64,000 nucleotides of DNA from Microbacterium atlanticum (GTDB lineage: Bacteria > Actinomycetota > Actinomycetes > Actinomycetales > Microbacteriaceae). The position numbers and the translations under genes were made by a program. Positions 7,725 to 17,645 of this stretch are shown here, one piece after another (the stretch's first letter is position 1; every line of letters starts with the position of its first letter). The DNA lies in assembly GCF_015277815.1 (NCBI RefSeq), contig NZ_CP063813.1:3648989-3712988 (forward strand), given 5' to 3'. Below the pieces are notes generated by a model, which saw only the letters and a program-made list of their open reading frames with translations, was not told where the DNA came from and did not search any database.

Positions 7725-8731
7725 CCGTCCAGCGCCGCGCTCAGCGCCTCGATGTTCGCCTGCATCCACGAGAGGTAAGTCTCCCCCTCCGGCAGCGTTT
7801 CCGAAAACGCGATCACCGGGATGCCGAGCTCCTCGGCCACGCCCACGATCTCCTCGGTCTCGGCGCCGCCGGTCTGCGTGTTGGTGATGACGACACTCAC
7901 GGCGCCGTCTCGCAGGAGCCCGAGGGATTCGAGCAGCGTCGCGGGCGCGACATCCTGCCCTTCCTCGACGGCCTCGCTGAAGGCGTCCGGCGTGGCGTTC
8001 TCGAGGCCGGCGGCCGACACCAGGTACGCCGGCACCGGCTCGGTGACGAAGACCTGCGCACCGGCGTGGGCGGTCGTGATGTCGGCGAGCGAGGCTTCGA
8101 GCTGCTCGACCTCGGCGCCGAACGCCTCGGCGTTGTCCGCGAACGTCTCGGCATCGTCGGGGCTCAGCGCGGCGAGCTCGTCGGCGATCGCCGCCGCGAC
8201 GTGTGCGACGGTGTGCGGGTCGTACCAGACGTGCTCGTTGAACCCCTCGACGTGGTCATGGTCGTGCCCGTGATCGCCGGCCTCGTCATGAGCCTCGTCG
8301 TCGGCTCCGGCCGCCTCGTCGGCCTCCGCTTCGTCGTGGCCGTCATTCTCGGGCCAGTCGTGCGAGTGCTCCACTGCCGTCACGACCGGCGCCTCGCTGC
8401 CACTGGATTCGATCAGGGCGTCGATGAACGCGTCGTACCCGCCGCCGTTCTCGACGATGAGGTCGGCCTTCGACACCGAGAGCTGGTCGCGGGCGCTGGG
8501 CTCGAAGGAGTGCGGATCCTGCGACGCATTGGCGACGATCGACGTCACCTCGACCAGGTCGCCGCCGACCTGCGCCGCGATCTGCCCGTAGACGTCGGTC
8601 GACGCGACGACCGAGAGTCGTCCAGCGGCGGCGGCCTCGTCCGCTTGCTGACCGCTCGCGCATCCGGCGAGGACGAGAACGGATGCCGCGGCGAGGCCGG
8701 CGAGCGCGAGGGAGCGTCGGGGGGAGGTCAT
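7721..8731 (-). CDS. znuA: Zinc-binding lipoprotein of the Znu transporter
   Basis: A 336-residue cluster A-I solute-binding protein that captures zinc outside the membrane. It has a lipoprotein signal with lipobox VLAGC (Cys24). A His/Asp/Glu-rich loop near residues 130-175 (GDHGHDHDHVEGFNEH) is typical of ZnuA and rare in manganese binders. Conserved metal-site regions include SQDPHSFEP and NEHVWYDPHTV. The start ATG 8731 has the ribosome site GGAGGG just upstream, and the Zur-type operator lies about 20 bp before the start codon. First gene of the zinc operon. Confidence 0.93.
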   Translation of the reverse strand: MTSPRRSLALAGLAAASVLVLAGCASGQQADEAAAAGRLSVVASTDVYGQIAAQVGGDLVEVTSIVANASQDPHSFEPSARDQLSVSKADLIVENGGGYDAFIDALIESSGSEAPVVTAVEHSHDWPENDGHDEAEADEAAGADDEAHDEAGDHGHDHDHVEGFNEHVWYDPHTVAHVAAAIADELAALSPDDAETFADNAEAFGAEVEQLEASLADITTAHAGAQVFVTEPVPAYLVSAAGLENATPDAFSEAVEEGQDVAPATLLESLGLLRDGAVSVVITNTQTGGAETEEIVGVAEELGIPVIAFSETLPEGETYLSWMQANIEALSAALDG

Positions 8732-8750
8732 GCCCTCCACTCTAACGCTA

Positions 8751-8767
8751 TTGATAATCGTTCTCAA
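8751..8767. promoter_or_regulatory. Zur-box operator upstream of znuA
   Basis: TTGATAATCGTTCTCAA is a palindrome with one mismatched pair around a TCG centre. It closely resembles actinobacterial Zur boxes of the type TGAAAATGATTTTCA, as known from Streptomyces and mycobacteria. It sits about 20 bp upstream of the znuA start in an unusually AT-rich patch, where bound Zur would block the promoter. The divergent glycosyltransferase gene starts 116 bp to the right and could also be affected. Confidence 0.8.
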
Positions 8768-8882
8768 AGCGAGGTGGCCGCCCGGGAAGAACGCGGACGA
8801 CGCCGCCGCACCGGCTATCGCGCCGCCGGTCGGAGGTCAAGCCCGCCTCCGGCCCCGCCGCAGACGTCGTAGCGTGGCGAGC

Positions 8883-10376
8883 ATGACCGTGGTCCGAGCT
8901 TCAGCGAGCCCGCTCGCGCCCGGTCGCCAGGTGGCGGTGACCTGGGGGATCCCCGACCGGTTCGGGGGGATGACGAGCGCGCTGCTGCGCCGATCCCGCC
9001 TGTTCGCCCAGACGGGCGCTGCGACGACGGTGGTGACGCTGGAGGATCGGCCGGACTACGACGTCGTCCGCGCGCGCCTCCGCGAGCGCGGCGAGCTCGA
9101 GGGCGGGGTCGAGCTGCGCAACATCTACGAGGACTTCCGCATCGCGCACCGCGAGCCGATCGACGCTCCCGCGGCCCCTGCCGCACCGGCGCGCCCAGCG
9201 GACGACGAAGCCGTGTCGCCCGCCGGTGCGGTGCATCGATGGCGCGAGGGCGCCGAGGTGGTGCGCGTCGAGCACCGCCGCGCCGACGGCTCGCTCGCGG
9301 TGCTCGAGAGCCGCCCGCACCCCGAAGCCGCGAAGCGCACGGTCACGACCTTCGACCCGGCCGGGCGCCCGACCGGAAGGTGGAGCACCGTGCGGCGCTT
9401 CCGGCTGGCCTGGCTCGACGAGGTGCTCGGGGGCGCTCCCGCGATCCTCGTGGTCGACAGCAAGGTCGCCGCCCGCGTGCTGCAGCACTACCGTCGGCGC
9501 CACGTGACGCTGATCCACCTCGTGCACGGGGCGCACACCGATCGCGCCGGGCGGCTCACCCCGCTGCGGCGGGAAGTGTTCGAGCACCTCGACCGGTGGG
9601 ACGCGGTGGCGTTCCTGACCGACCGTCAACGGCTGGCGGCGATGACTCACGTCGGCGACGGGCGCAACTTCGTGAGCGTGTCGAATGTCGTCACCATCCC
9701 GGAACGGATGCCCCGCCTCCCGCCCGATCGCCTGCACGGCGTCATCGCGAGCGGGCTCAGCCGCCGCAAGCGCATCGAGCACGCCCTGGAAGCGGTCGCC
9801 CGCGTCCGCGCGCTCGGTGTGCCGGTGACGCTGGAGGTCGTCGGCGACGGCCCCCAGCGCCGGCCTCTCGAGGCGGAGGCCCGCCGGCTCGGCCTCGCCG
9901 AGGCGGTGACGTTCACCGGCTACTCGCCACGCGGCGCCGAGCGCTTCCGCGACGGCGCCTGGACCCTGCTCACCAGCAGATCCGAGGGGGAATCGCTGTC
10001 GCTCCTCGAGGCGATGGGGGCGGGATGCCTGCCGATCGCGTACGACATCCCCTACGGCCCCGCCGACGCGATCCACCACGGTCGCTCGGGTTACCTGATC
10101 CCCGACGCCGATGTCGCCGGGGTCGCGAGCGCCCTCATCGCGTTGTGCGAACTGGACGAGGATCGTCTGGCGGCGATGCGAAGCGCCGCGCGCCAGGTCG
10201 CGCAGGGCTACGGGCCGGACGCGGTGCTCTCGAAATGGGGGCGGGCGCAGGCGGCCGCCGTGCGTCGGCACGCCGAACGCCAGCCGCCCCCGCCGCCGCT
10301 TCTGCGCCGGGCTGCCGGCCGCGTCAGTCGAGCAGCAGCGCGGGCTCTTCGAGGATCGAGGCGACGTCCGCGATGA
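8883..10376 (+). CDS. GT4-type glycosyltransferase
   Basis: A 497-residue GT-B glycosyltransferase. The N-terminus has a Rossmann-type start with a GGM loop ([17 protein letters not shown]). The C-terminal donor domain has [30 protein letters not shown] and the E-x7-E motif [12 protein letters not shown] near residues 367-375, followed by [15 protein letters not shown]. The layout recalls poly(glycerol-phosphate) glucosyltransferases (TagE-like) that decorate teichoic acids, so a cell-wall polymer is a likely acceptor; this is inference. ATG 8883 is chosen because the reading further upstream crosses the znuA promoter. The 3' end overlaps the convergent E2 gene by 53 bp. Confidence 0.82.
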   Translation: MTVVRASASPLAPGRQVAVTWGIPDRFGGMTSALLRRSRLFAQTGAATTVVTLEDRPDYDVVRARLRERGELEGGVELRNIYEDFRIAHREPIDAPAAPAAPARPADDEAVSPAGAVHRWREGAEVVRVEHRRADGSLAVLESRPHPEAAKRTVTTFDPAGRPTGRWSTVRRFRLAWLDEVLGGAPAILVVDSKVAARVLQHYRRRHVTLIHLVHGAHTDRAGRLTPLRREVFEHLDRWDAVAFLTDRQRLAAMTHVGDGRNFVSVSNVVTIPERMPRLPPDRLHGVIASGLSRRKRIEHALEAVARVRALGVPVTLEVVGDGPQRRPLEAEARRLGLAEAVTFTGYSPRGAERFRDGAWTLLTSRSEGESLSLLEAMGAGCLPIAYDIPYGPADAIHHGRSGYLIPDADVAGVASALIALCELDEDRLAAMRSAARQVAQGYGPDAVLSKWGRAQAAAVRRHAERQPPPPPLLRRAAGRVSRAAARALRGSRRRPR

Positions 10377-11706
10377 ACCGCGACATCCCGTCGCCGTCCA
10401 CCACGCGGTGATCGAACGAGCCGGCGACGGTGGTGACCCACCGCGGACGCACCTCGCCGTCGACGACCCACGGCTTCTGGCGGATCGTGCCCAGGGCGAC
10501 GATGCCCGCCTCGCCGGGGTTGATGATCGGGGTGCCCGCGTCCATGCCGAACACGCCGATGTTGGTGATGGTGATGGTGCCGCCCTGCTGATCGCCCGGC
10601 GTCGTCTTGCCCTCCCGCGCCGTGAGCGTGAGCTTCTCGAGGGCGCGGGCGAGATCGCGCATCGACAGGTCCTGGGCATCCTTGATGTTGGGCACCAGGA
10701 GGCCCCGCGGCGTAGCCGCCGCGATGCCGAGGTTGACGTAGCGGCGCACGCGGATCTCGGCTCCGCCCTCGGCGTCCACCCACGCGGCGTTGACCATCGG
10801 CGTGCGACGGGCCGCCCAGATCACGGCGCGCGCCATGATCAGCAGCGGCGAGACCTTGGTGTCGGCGAAGTCCGGCGAGGCCTTGAGCCGCTTGACGAGC
10901 TCCATCGTGCGGGTGGCGTCGACATCGGTCCACACCGACACGTGCGGGGCCGAGTAGGCCGACTGCACCATGGCCGACGATGTGGCCTTGCGCACGCCCT
11001 TGACGGCGATGGTCTCCTCGCGGCCGGCCGCATCGGGCGTGGGCGTCGAGGGGGCGACCGCCGCCGGACCGGATGCCGCGGGCGCAGCCGGCGCCGCGAC
11101 CGGGATGGTCTCCTCGCGCACGTCGCCCCACTCGGGCGTCTGGATGTTGCGGAACACGCTGGCCTGCGACGCGTGGCGCACGACGTCGTCGCGGGTCACC
11201 TCGCCGGCCGGCCCGCTGGGGGCGACGGTGGCAAGCTCCACGCCGAGGTCGCGCGCGAGCTTGCGGATGGGCGGCTTCGCGACGACGCCGACGGATGCCG
11301 CGACCCGCTGCTGCGGCGACACCGCCCGCTTCGTGCGCCGGGACTGGACCTGCCCTCCGGTGCCGTATCCCACCAGCACCGCACCCTCGCCGGAGTCAGA
11401 TGCCGGCGCCGGGCCGCCGTGCTCGGACTGTCCGACGGTCGCCGGGCCGGAGGCATCCGTCCCGGCGCCGGAGGCGATCGTGATGATGGCGGTGCCGACC
11501 TCGACCGTGTCGCCCTCGGTCGCGAGGAGCTCGGCGACGGTGCCCGCGAACGGCGACGGGAGCTCGACGAGCGACTTGGCGGTCTCGATCTCGACGAGGA
11601 CGTCGTTGACTGCGACCGTGTCGCCGGGCGCGACGCGCCACTGCACGATCTCGGCTTCGGTGAGCCCTTCGCCGACATCGGGGAGGACGAACGTCTGGGT
11701 GCTCAT
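10324..11706 (-). CDS. bkdC: Dihydrolipoamide acyltransferase (E2) of a branched-chain 2-oxoacid dehydrogenase
   Basis: A 460-residue E2 core. The lipoyl domain at residues 1-80 has the modified lysine in [12 protein letters not shown] (Lys44). A Pro/Ala/Gly-rich linker follows, then a peripheral-subunit-binding domain at about 150-186 ([18 protein letters not shown]), and a catalytic domain with HRVVDGDG near residues 433-440. It transfers acyl groups from E1 to CoA. It is last in the operon after E1 beta and has a good ribosome site (AAGGAG). A pyruvate complex is possible; the separate E1 alpha and beta subunits and the E1 beta type favour branched-chain substrates. Confidence 0.88.
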   Translation of the reverse strand: MSTQTFVLPDVGEGLTEAEIVQWRVAPGDTVAVNDVLVEIETAKSLVELPSPFAGTVAELLATEGDTVEVGTAIITIASGAGTDASGPATVGQSEHGGPAPASDSGEGAVLVGYGTGGQVQSRRTKRAVSPQQRVAASVGVVAKPPIRKLARDLGVELATVAPSGPAGEVTRDDVVRHASQASVFRNIQTPEWGDVREETIPVAAPAAPAASGPAAVAPSTPTPDAAGREETIAVKGVRKATSSAMVQSAYSAPHVSVWTDVDATRTMELVKRLKASPDFADTKVSPLLIMARAVIWAARRTPMVNAAWVDAEGGAEIRVRRYVNLGIAAATPRGLLVPNIKDAQDLSMRDLARALEKLTLTAREGKTTPGDQQGGTITITNIGVFGMDAGTPIINPGEAGIVALGTIRQKPWVVDGEVRPRWVTTVAGSFDHRVVDGDGMSRFIADVASILEEPALLLD

Positions 11707-11727
11707 GCGGAGCTCCTTTCGATCCCG

Positions 11728-11812
11728 CCCTTCCCGTGAGACGACAGCGCACGGACGAGACGGCGGGGATCACCCACAGTCTCGTCCATCCGCTGTCGTC
11801 TCACGGGAAGGG
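11728..11812. repeat. Inverted repeat with 33-bp arms between E1 beta and E2 genes
   Basis: Left arm 11728-11760 and right arm 11780-11812 are complementary at 31 of 33 positions and enclose a 19-bp loop. The arms include cccgtgagacgacagcg. The element fills nearly the whole 113-bp gap between the E1 beta stop and the E2 start. It is much longer than a normal terminator. It could act as a processing or attenuation hairpin setting E2 stoichiometry, or be a mobile palindromic repeat. Confidence 0.9.
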
Positions 11813-11819
11813 GAGCGGG

Positions 11820-12835
<1,016 letters not shown>

Positions 12836-12839
<4 letters not shown>

Positions 12840-14002
12840 GATGCGCCTCCTTCGAAGGATGCCTCGTACTCGGCGAGCCACCGGCGCTGCTCCTCGATCA
12901 CCGGGTGCGATTCGGAGTAGACGTGCGCGAACATCGAGTCGGGCTCGAGGCCGCCCAAGGCGTTGGTGCGCGTGCGGACGTCGTCGGCGAGCGCCTGTGC
13001 CTCGGCGTCCACGTCGGCGAAGAAGGCCTCGGACGCACCCCGGGCCAGCAGGAACGCCTTCATGCGGGCGATCGGGTCGCGGCGGCGCCACGACTCCTCC
13101 TCGCTCGATGTGCGGTACTTGGTGGGGTCGTCGCTGGTCGTGTGGGCCCCGAGGCGGTAGGTCATGGCCTCGATCGCCTGCGGGCCGCCGCCGGCGCGCG
13201 CCTCGTCCAGCGCGGCGCGCGTGACCGCCCAGCTCGCCAGCACGTCGTTGCCGTCGACCAGCGTGCTCGGCATCCCGTAGCCCGCGCCGCGCTGGTGCAG
13301 CGGCGAGCGCGACTGCGTCGCGACGGGCACCGAGATGGCCCACTGGTTGTTCTGCAGGAAGAAGACCTCGGGGGTGCGGTAGCTGACGGCGAACACCATC
13401 GCCTCGTGCACGTCGCCCTGGCTGGACGCGCCGTCGCCGTAGTAGACGATGACCGCCTCGTCGCGCTCGGGGTCGCCGGTGCCGCAGCGGCCGTCGAACA
13501 CGAGCCCCATGCCGAGGCCGGTCGCGTGCAGGGTCTGCGAGCCCAGCACCAGCGTGTAGATGTGCGTGTTGCCGTTCTTCGGATCCGTCGGGTCCCACCC
13601 GCCGTGAGTGAGGCCGCGCATCACGCGGATGATGTCGATCGGGTCGACGCCGCGGATCTTGGTGACCACGTGCTCGCGGTACGACGGGAAGAGGTGGTCC
13701 TGCGCGCGGGCGGCGCGCGCCGAGCCGACCTGCGCCGCCTCCTGACCGTAGCTCGGCGGCCACAGCGCGAGCTGTCCCTGACGCTGCAGGTTGGTCGCCT
13801 GCACGTCGAACGCCCGGATGACGGCCATGTCGCGGAAGAACGTCTCGAGGTCGGTGTCGCTCAGGGCGTCGACGGCCTCCCGATAAGGCTCCGCGGCGGC
13901 GGTGGGGGCGAACGTGCCGTCCGCTTCGAGGAAGCGGACGGTCGCGGGATCATCGGCCAGCGCCGCAGCGTCGGTCGTCACCGATTCTTCAGGCGGGGTC
14001 AC
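12836..14002 (-). CDS. bkdA: Branched-chain 2-oxoacid dehydrogenase E1 alpha subunit
   Basis: A 388-residue ThDP-dependent E1 alpha. The ThDP motif runs from GDG at 189-191 to NN at 218-219 ([17 protein letters not shown], then [14 protein letters not shown]). Upstream are [15 protein letters not shown] and FPSYREHVV, which contact the cofactor and substrate. The phosphorylation-loop region [15 protein letters not shown] is typical of the branched-chain type. The GTG start overlaps the aminotransferase stop (GTGA). Substrates are probably the 2-oxoacids of Val, Leu and Ile, feeding branched-chain fatty acid primers. Confidence 0.92.
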
Positions 14003-15120
14003 CGTTCCACGCTAGCCCGCACCCCTGCGTGCCCTTCCGGGAGGTTCTTCACAACGGATGCCGCGATTCCTAGGACCTTCTCGACAGACTCCTCTTCGCC
14101 GACGGAGATCCGGATGCCGTCACCGGCGAAGGGGCGCACGATCAGGCCGGCCTCCTCGAACGCGGTCGCGAAGGCGGCGGTCTCGTCACCGGCGGGCAGC
14201 CAGACGAAGTTGCCCTGGGCGGCCGGGACGTCCCACCCCGCGGCGCGCAGTCCCTCCGCGAGGAGGTCGCGGCGCGCGGCGATGATCCGCACGCGCTCCA
14301 GGAGCTCGTCCTCCGCCTCCAGGCTCGCCAGCGCGGCCTCCTCGGCGTGCGCCGTCACGGACAGCGGGATGGCGGTGGTGCGGGCGGCGTCCAGGATCCG
14401 CGGGTGACCGACCGCGTACCCGATCCGCAGGCCCGCCAGCCCGTACGCCTTGGAGAAGGTGCGGAGCACCACCACGTTGGGGTGGTCGCCGCGGCTGAGC
14501 ACGGCGGCTCCGTCGACGGCGTCGGGATCGGTGACGAACTCGGCGTAGGCCTCGTCGAGGATCACCAGGACGTTCTGCGGCACCCGGGCGACGAACGCGT
14601 CGAACTCGGCCTGCGTGACGATGGGCCCGGTGGGGTTGTTCGGGCTGCACACCAGGATCGCGCGCGTGCGCTCGGTGATCGCGGCCGCCATGGCGTCCAG
14701 GTCGTGCCGGGCGCCCGCCGCGAGCGGCACCTGGACGGGCCTGGCGCCGGAGACGACCGCGAGCCACGGGTAGGCCTCGAACGAGCGCCAGGCGTAGATC
14801 ACCTCGTCGCCGGGACCGGAGGTCGCCAGCACCAGCTGGGCGAGGATCGAGACGCTGCCGGCGCCGACGTGCACCTCGTCGGTGCCGACGCCGAAGCGGG
14901 AGGCCAGGCGCTCGCGCAGACGTGCGGCCGTGGCATCCGGATACCGGTTCAGCGCGCTGGCCGCCCGCACGCGCTCCAGCACTCCCGGCAGCGGGTCGAA
15001 CGGGTTCTCGTTGCTCGAGAGCTTGTACGCCTCGGCGCCGGCCTGCCTGCCCTGCTTGTACGGGGGAAGCGCCGCCACCTCCGGGCGCACGCGGACGGGG
15101 ATGTCGGAAGCGTCGGTCAC
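13999..15120 (-). CDS. Histidinol-phosphate/aromatic aminotransferase-like enzyme (PLP)
   Basis: A 373-residue class I/II aminotransferase. Visible blocks are [13 protein letters not shown] near the N-terminus, CSPNNPTGP at about 158-166, LDEAYAEF at about 188-195, the PLP lysine in [15 protein letters not shown] (Lys224), and the C-terminal arginine region DGIRISVG. These fit HisC2/Pat-type enzymes. A HisC usually sits with other his genes; here it is translationally coupled (GTGA) to E1 alpha, so it may be an aromatic or branched-chain aminotransferase that supplies 2-oxoacids to the complex downstream. The start is GTG 15120. Confidence 0.85.
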   Translation of the reverse strand: MTDASDIPVRVRPEVAALPPYKQGRQAGAEAYKLSSNENPFDPLPGVLERVRAASALNRYPDATAARLRERLASRFGVGTDEVHVGAGSVSILAQLVLATSGPGDEVIYAWRSFEAYPWLAVVSGARPVQVPLAAGARHDLDAMAAAITERTRAILVCSPNNPTGPIVTQAEFDAFVARVPQNVLVILDEAYAEFVTDPDAVDGAAVLSRGDHPNVVVLRTFSKAYGLAGLRIGYAVGHPRILDAARTTAIPLSVTAHAEEAALASLEAEDELLERVRIIAARRDLLAEGLRAAGWDVPAAQGNFVWLPAGDETAAFATAFEEAGLIVRPFAGDGIRISVGEEESVEKVLGIAASVVKNLPEGHAGVRASVER

Positions 15121-15259
15121 GCCCCGAGTCTACGAGCGCGGTCCGCTCCGCGTCTGCCGTCCCGCTCCCACCCGGCGCGCGCCGCCGGCAGCGACCCGCG
15201 ATGCGACCCGCCCGACAGCCGTTGGCGGCCGCGTGGCGTCGTGGAAGACTGGGCGCACT

Positions 15260-15649
15260 ATGGGCTTCCTCATCCGCGTCGTCATCAACGCCTTCGCGAT
15301 CTGGGTCGTCACCCTGATCCCGGCGCTGCAGGTCAGCGTCATCCCGTTCCCTCCGGGCGACACGCTCCAGCTGGTGCTGACCCTGCTCATCGTCGCGGCG
15401 ATCTTCGCGCTGGTGAACACGTTCATCGGCACCGTGATCAAGGTGCTGGCCTTCCCGCTCTACATCCTCACGCTGGGACTCATCGGCCTCCTCATCAACG
15501 CGTTCCTGCTGTGGCTGACGGCGTGGCTCACCAGCTGGTGGAGCTGGGGGCTGCGCGTCGAGGACTTCTGGTGGGGTCTGGTCGCCGCCATCATCATCAC
15601 GCTCATCAACTGGGTGTTCGGGATCATCCTGCGTCCGAAGAAGGACTGA
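15260..15649 (+). CDS. Four-TMS phage holin superfamily IV-like membrane protein
   Basis: A 129-residue, very hydrophobic protein with four transmembrane segments spread over its whole length. The start is MGFLIRVVINAFAIWVV, and the central block LAFPLYILTLGLIGLLINAF is diagnostic of the PF04020/YvlD family. Despite the family name it is a common chromosomal membrane protein of unknown role and not evidence for a prophage. ATG 15260 is the natural start. The last 26 bp overlap the convergent hydrolase gene. Confidence 0.88.
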   Translation: MGFLIRVVINAFAIWVVTLIPALQVSVIPFPPGDTLQLVLTLLIVAAIFALVNTFIGTVIKVLAFPLYILTLGLIGLLINAFLLWLTAWLTSWWSWGLRVEDFWWGLVAAIIITLINWVFGIILRPKKD

Positions 15650-17201
15650 CGGCCGATCCGCTGCCGCGGGTGGCGGCGTACTCGGTCACCGCCACGGCTT
15701 CGGCCCGCCGCAGGTCGGCGAACACCTCGCGCAGGCCGTCGACGCGCGGATCGGTGGAGGCGTCCACGAGCGCTGCCGTCTCGGCGTACGCGCTCAGCCG
15801 GTGCGCGGGCAGCCGGGCGTCGTCGGGACCGGCGTCGGGATCGGCGACGCGCTCGGCGACGAAGCTGCCGGGTGCCCCGACCCCTTCCCCGTGCCCGCCG
15901 CCCGCGAGCCCGGCAACCGGGTCGTCGGTGTGGCGGAGGGCGACGCTCAGTGTGCGATCGCCGACATCGGCCTCGACCGGCGACCCGAGCGAGACGAGCG
16001 TGCGCACGTCGTAGCCTCCCTCGAGCGCCAGGTGCCCGGCGATCATGCCGCCCTGGGAGTGGCCGAACGCGTGCACGACGTCACCCTCCCGCGCGCCCGC
16101 CGCCCGGAGGGCCGCCTCGGTGGCCGCGTACGAGTCCGACATCCGACCGGTGTACAGCTCGGCGTTGGACGCGTTGTCCCACGGGTCGTCGCCCCCGAGG
16201 GCGAGCGACTGGGTGCCCGCGATGTAGACGGCGAACTGCCTGCCGCCGTCGGGCATCGTGTAGCGCTCGACCCGTACCCGGGAATCGCCGGCGCCCGGCA
16301 TCCGCTCGGTCACCGCCGCCAGGCTCCGCGGGGCCACTGCCGGGCCGGTGGGCGCCACGCGAACCTGCGCCGCGCCGGCACCGTGAGCGGAGCCACCCGG
16401 CGGTGGGACGGTCGCGCCCGCACCGGGCGCGGGTCCGCCGGGCGCCGCCGGGGGGACGCTGCGCACGACGACCGGACCGGCCTCGCCCGTGAGGCGCGCC
16501 CCGCGTGACAGCCGCCCGGTGCCGGCGAACCCCACGAACGCCGCGCCGCCGAGCGTGACCAACCCCACGCCGGCGCCGAGGGCGATGGCGCCCGGCTCGC
16601 TCACCGAGCCGCCGACGGCGACGCCCCACTGCGTCCCCTGGCGGACCAGCTCGGACGGCCACAGCACCGCCCGCCCGAACTCCGCGCCGAGAGCCGTGCG
16701 CCAGGCGTCGGGGTACGTGTCGGCGAGGCCGGTCAGTCGCGCATCCAGGCGCCGTGCCCGGTCGGCATCGCCTGCCAGCACCGCGGCACGATGCTCGGCC
16801 TGGATCTCGACCATCTCGTACGCGACCGCGGCCTCGTGCAGCGCCGCGGCGATGCGGTGCGCCTCATCCTGCGCCGCCTGGATCCGGGACGAGAGAACGG
16901 ATGCCGCCGACTCGGCCGCGGCCGCGTGCGACGGCGCGTCCTGCAGCTGCCGGCGCAGGCCCGCCAGGGTCACCGCGATGTCGTCGAGCTCGGACCGGGC
17001 CCGCCCGAAGCCCTCCGCAGCTGTCCGCAGCGTCGCGGTGTCGACGGCGACCGCGCCGCCGGCCTGGAGCTGGAGTCCGCGGTCGACGCGCGGCCACGCT
17101 TCGCCCAGCAGGGTGACAAGACCGCCGTAGGGATCGATCGAGTCCGTGCGCACCGGTCGCCGCGGCGCCCCCCCGTCCTCGGAAGGCGGTCCGCCGCTCA
17201 T
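15624..17201 (-). CDS. Alpha/beta-hydrolase with WXG100-like helical N-terminus
   Basis: A 525-residue protein. Residues 1-160 are Ala-rich helices with coiled-coil character (RIQAAQDEAHRIAAALHEAA), like ESX/WXG100 substrates. A glycine-rich hydrophobic segment is near 200-225, and a Pro/Gly linker follows. The C-terminal half has the nucleophile elbow FGHSQGG (Ser near 381) and GTQSLALGGDDPWDN, as in lipase-like actinobacterial hydrolases. It overlaps the small upstream gene by 4 bp (ATGA), so the pair is made together. No classical signal peptide is seen; export through a type VII system is plausible but inferred, since no ESX genes are in the window. Confidence 0.7.
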   Translation of the reverse strand: MSGGPPSEDGGAPRRPVRTDSIDPYGGLVTLLGEAWPRVDRGLQLQAGGAVAVDTATLRTAAEGFGRARSELDDIAVTLAGLRRQLQDAPSHAAAAESAASVLSSRIQAAQDEAHRIAAALHEAAVAYEMVEIQAEHRAAVLAGDADRARRLDARLTGLADTYPDAWRTALGAEFGRAVLWPSELVRQGTQWGVAVGGSVSEPGAIALGAGVGLVTLGGAAFVGFAGTGRLSRGARLTGEAGPVVVRSVPPAAPGGPAPGAGATVPPPGGSAHGAGAAQVRVAPTGPAVAPRSLAAVTERMPGAGDSRVRVERYTMPDGGRQFAVYIAGTQSLALGGDDPWDNASNAELYTGRMSDSYAATEAALRAAGAREGDVVHAFGHSQGGMIAGHLALEGGYDVRTLVSLGSPVEADVGDRTLSVALRHTDDPVAGLAGGGHGEGVGAPGSFVAERVADPDAGPDDARLPAHRLSAYAETAALVDASTDPRVDGLREVFADLRRAEAVAVTEYAATRGSGSAVSPSSDAG

Positions 17202-17500
17202 CGCCGGTCCCCGGTCGGGGCGACGCCTGGCAGCGCCGCGGCGAACGCCGCACGGTCACGCGCCCGCAGGGCTTCGAGCCGCACGGTCTCGGCCAGGCAG
17301 GCGAGCCCCGACACGTCGCCCGCCCACGCGACGGCTCGCTCATGGAACGCCTGCGCAGCCTCGGCCTGCCAGTCGACGTCGTCGGCGAGTCCGCGGGCGG
17401 CGGAGGCGGCATCCGTCATCCGGTCGATGAGAGGCGAGAGCGCACCGGCGACGAGCTGCAGCCGGGAGGCCGACGTGCCGGCGTCGAGGGGAAGGATCAC
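17198..17500 (-). CDS. Small WXG100-like helical protein, partner of the hydrolase
   Basis: About 100 residues from GTG 17500, predicted to be almost all helix, with a Trp-containing turn region (DDVDWQAEAAQAFHERAVAW) resembling the helix-turn-helix of WXG100 proteins. The stop overlaps the start of the hydrolase gene. The frame stays open upstream to a GTG at 17623, but those extra residues look like untranslated leader, so the shorter form is preferred. The ribosome site GAAGG is very close to the GTG, so the start is uncertain. Probably a chaperone or co-secreted partner of the next protein. Confidence 0.55.
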   Translation of the reverse strand: MILPLDAGTSASRLQLVAGALSPLIDRMTDAASAARGLADDVDWQAEAAQAFHERAVAWAGDVSGLACLAETVRLEALRARDRAAFAAALPGVAPTGDRR

Positions 17501-17645
17501 CCTTCGATGGTGGCGGCAGGCGTCGGCCCGCGACGCCCGGAGTGCGGATCCGTGCAGAGCCCCGCTCGTCGCGCCGATGGGGAGGAGGGGCGCCGTCCCG
17601 ACGGACGACGCCCCTCCGCTCACAACGGGGATCGCGCGACGCGGA

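Noticed and set aside
15260..15649. Prophage remnant suggested by the holin-like protein
   Set aside because: PF04020 proteins are common chromosomal membrane proteins, and no other phage gene is nearby.
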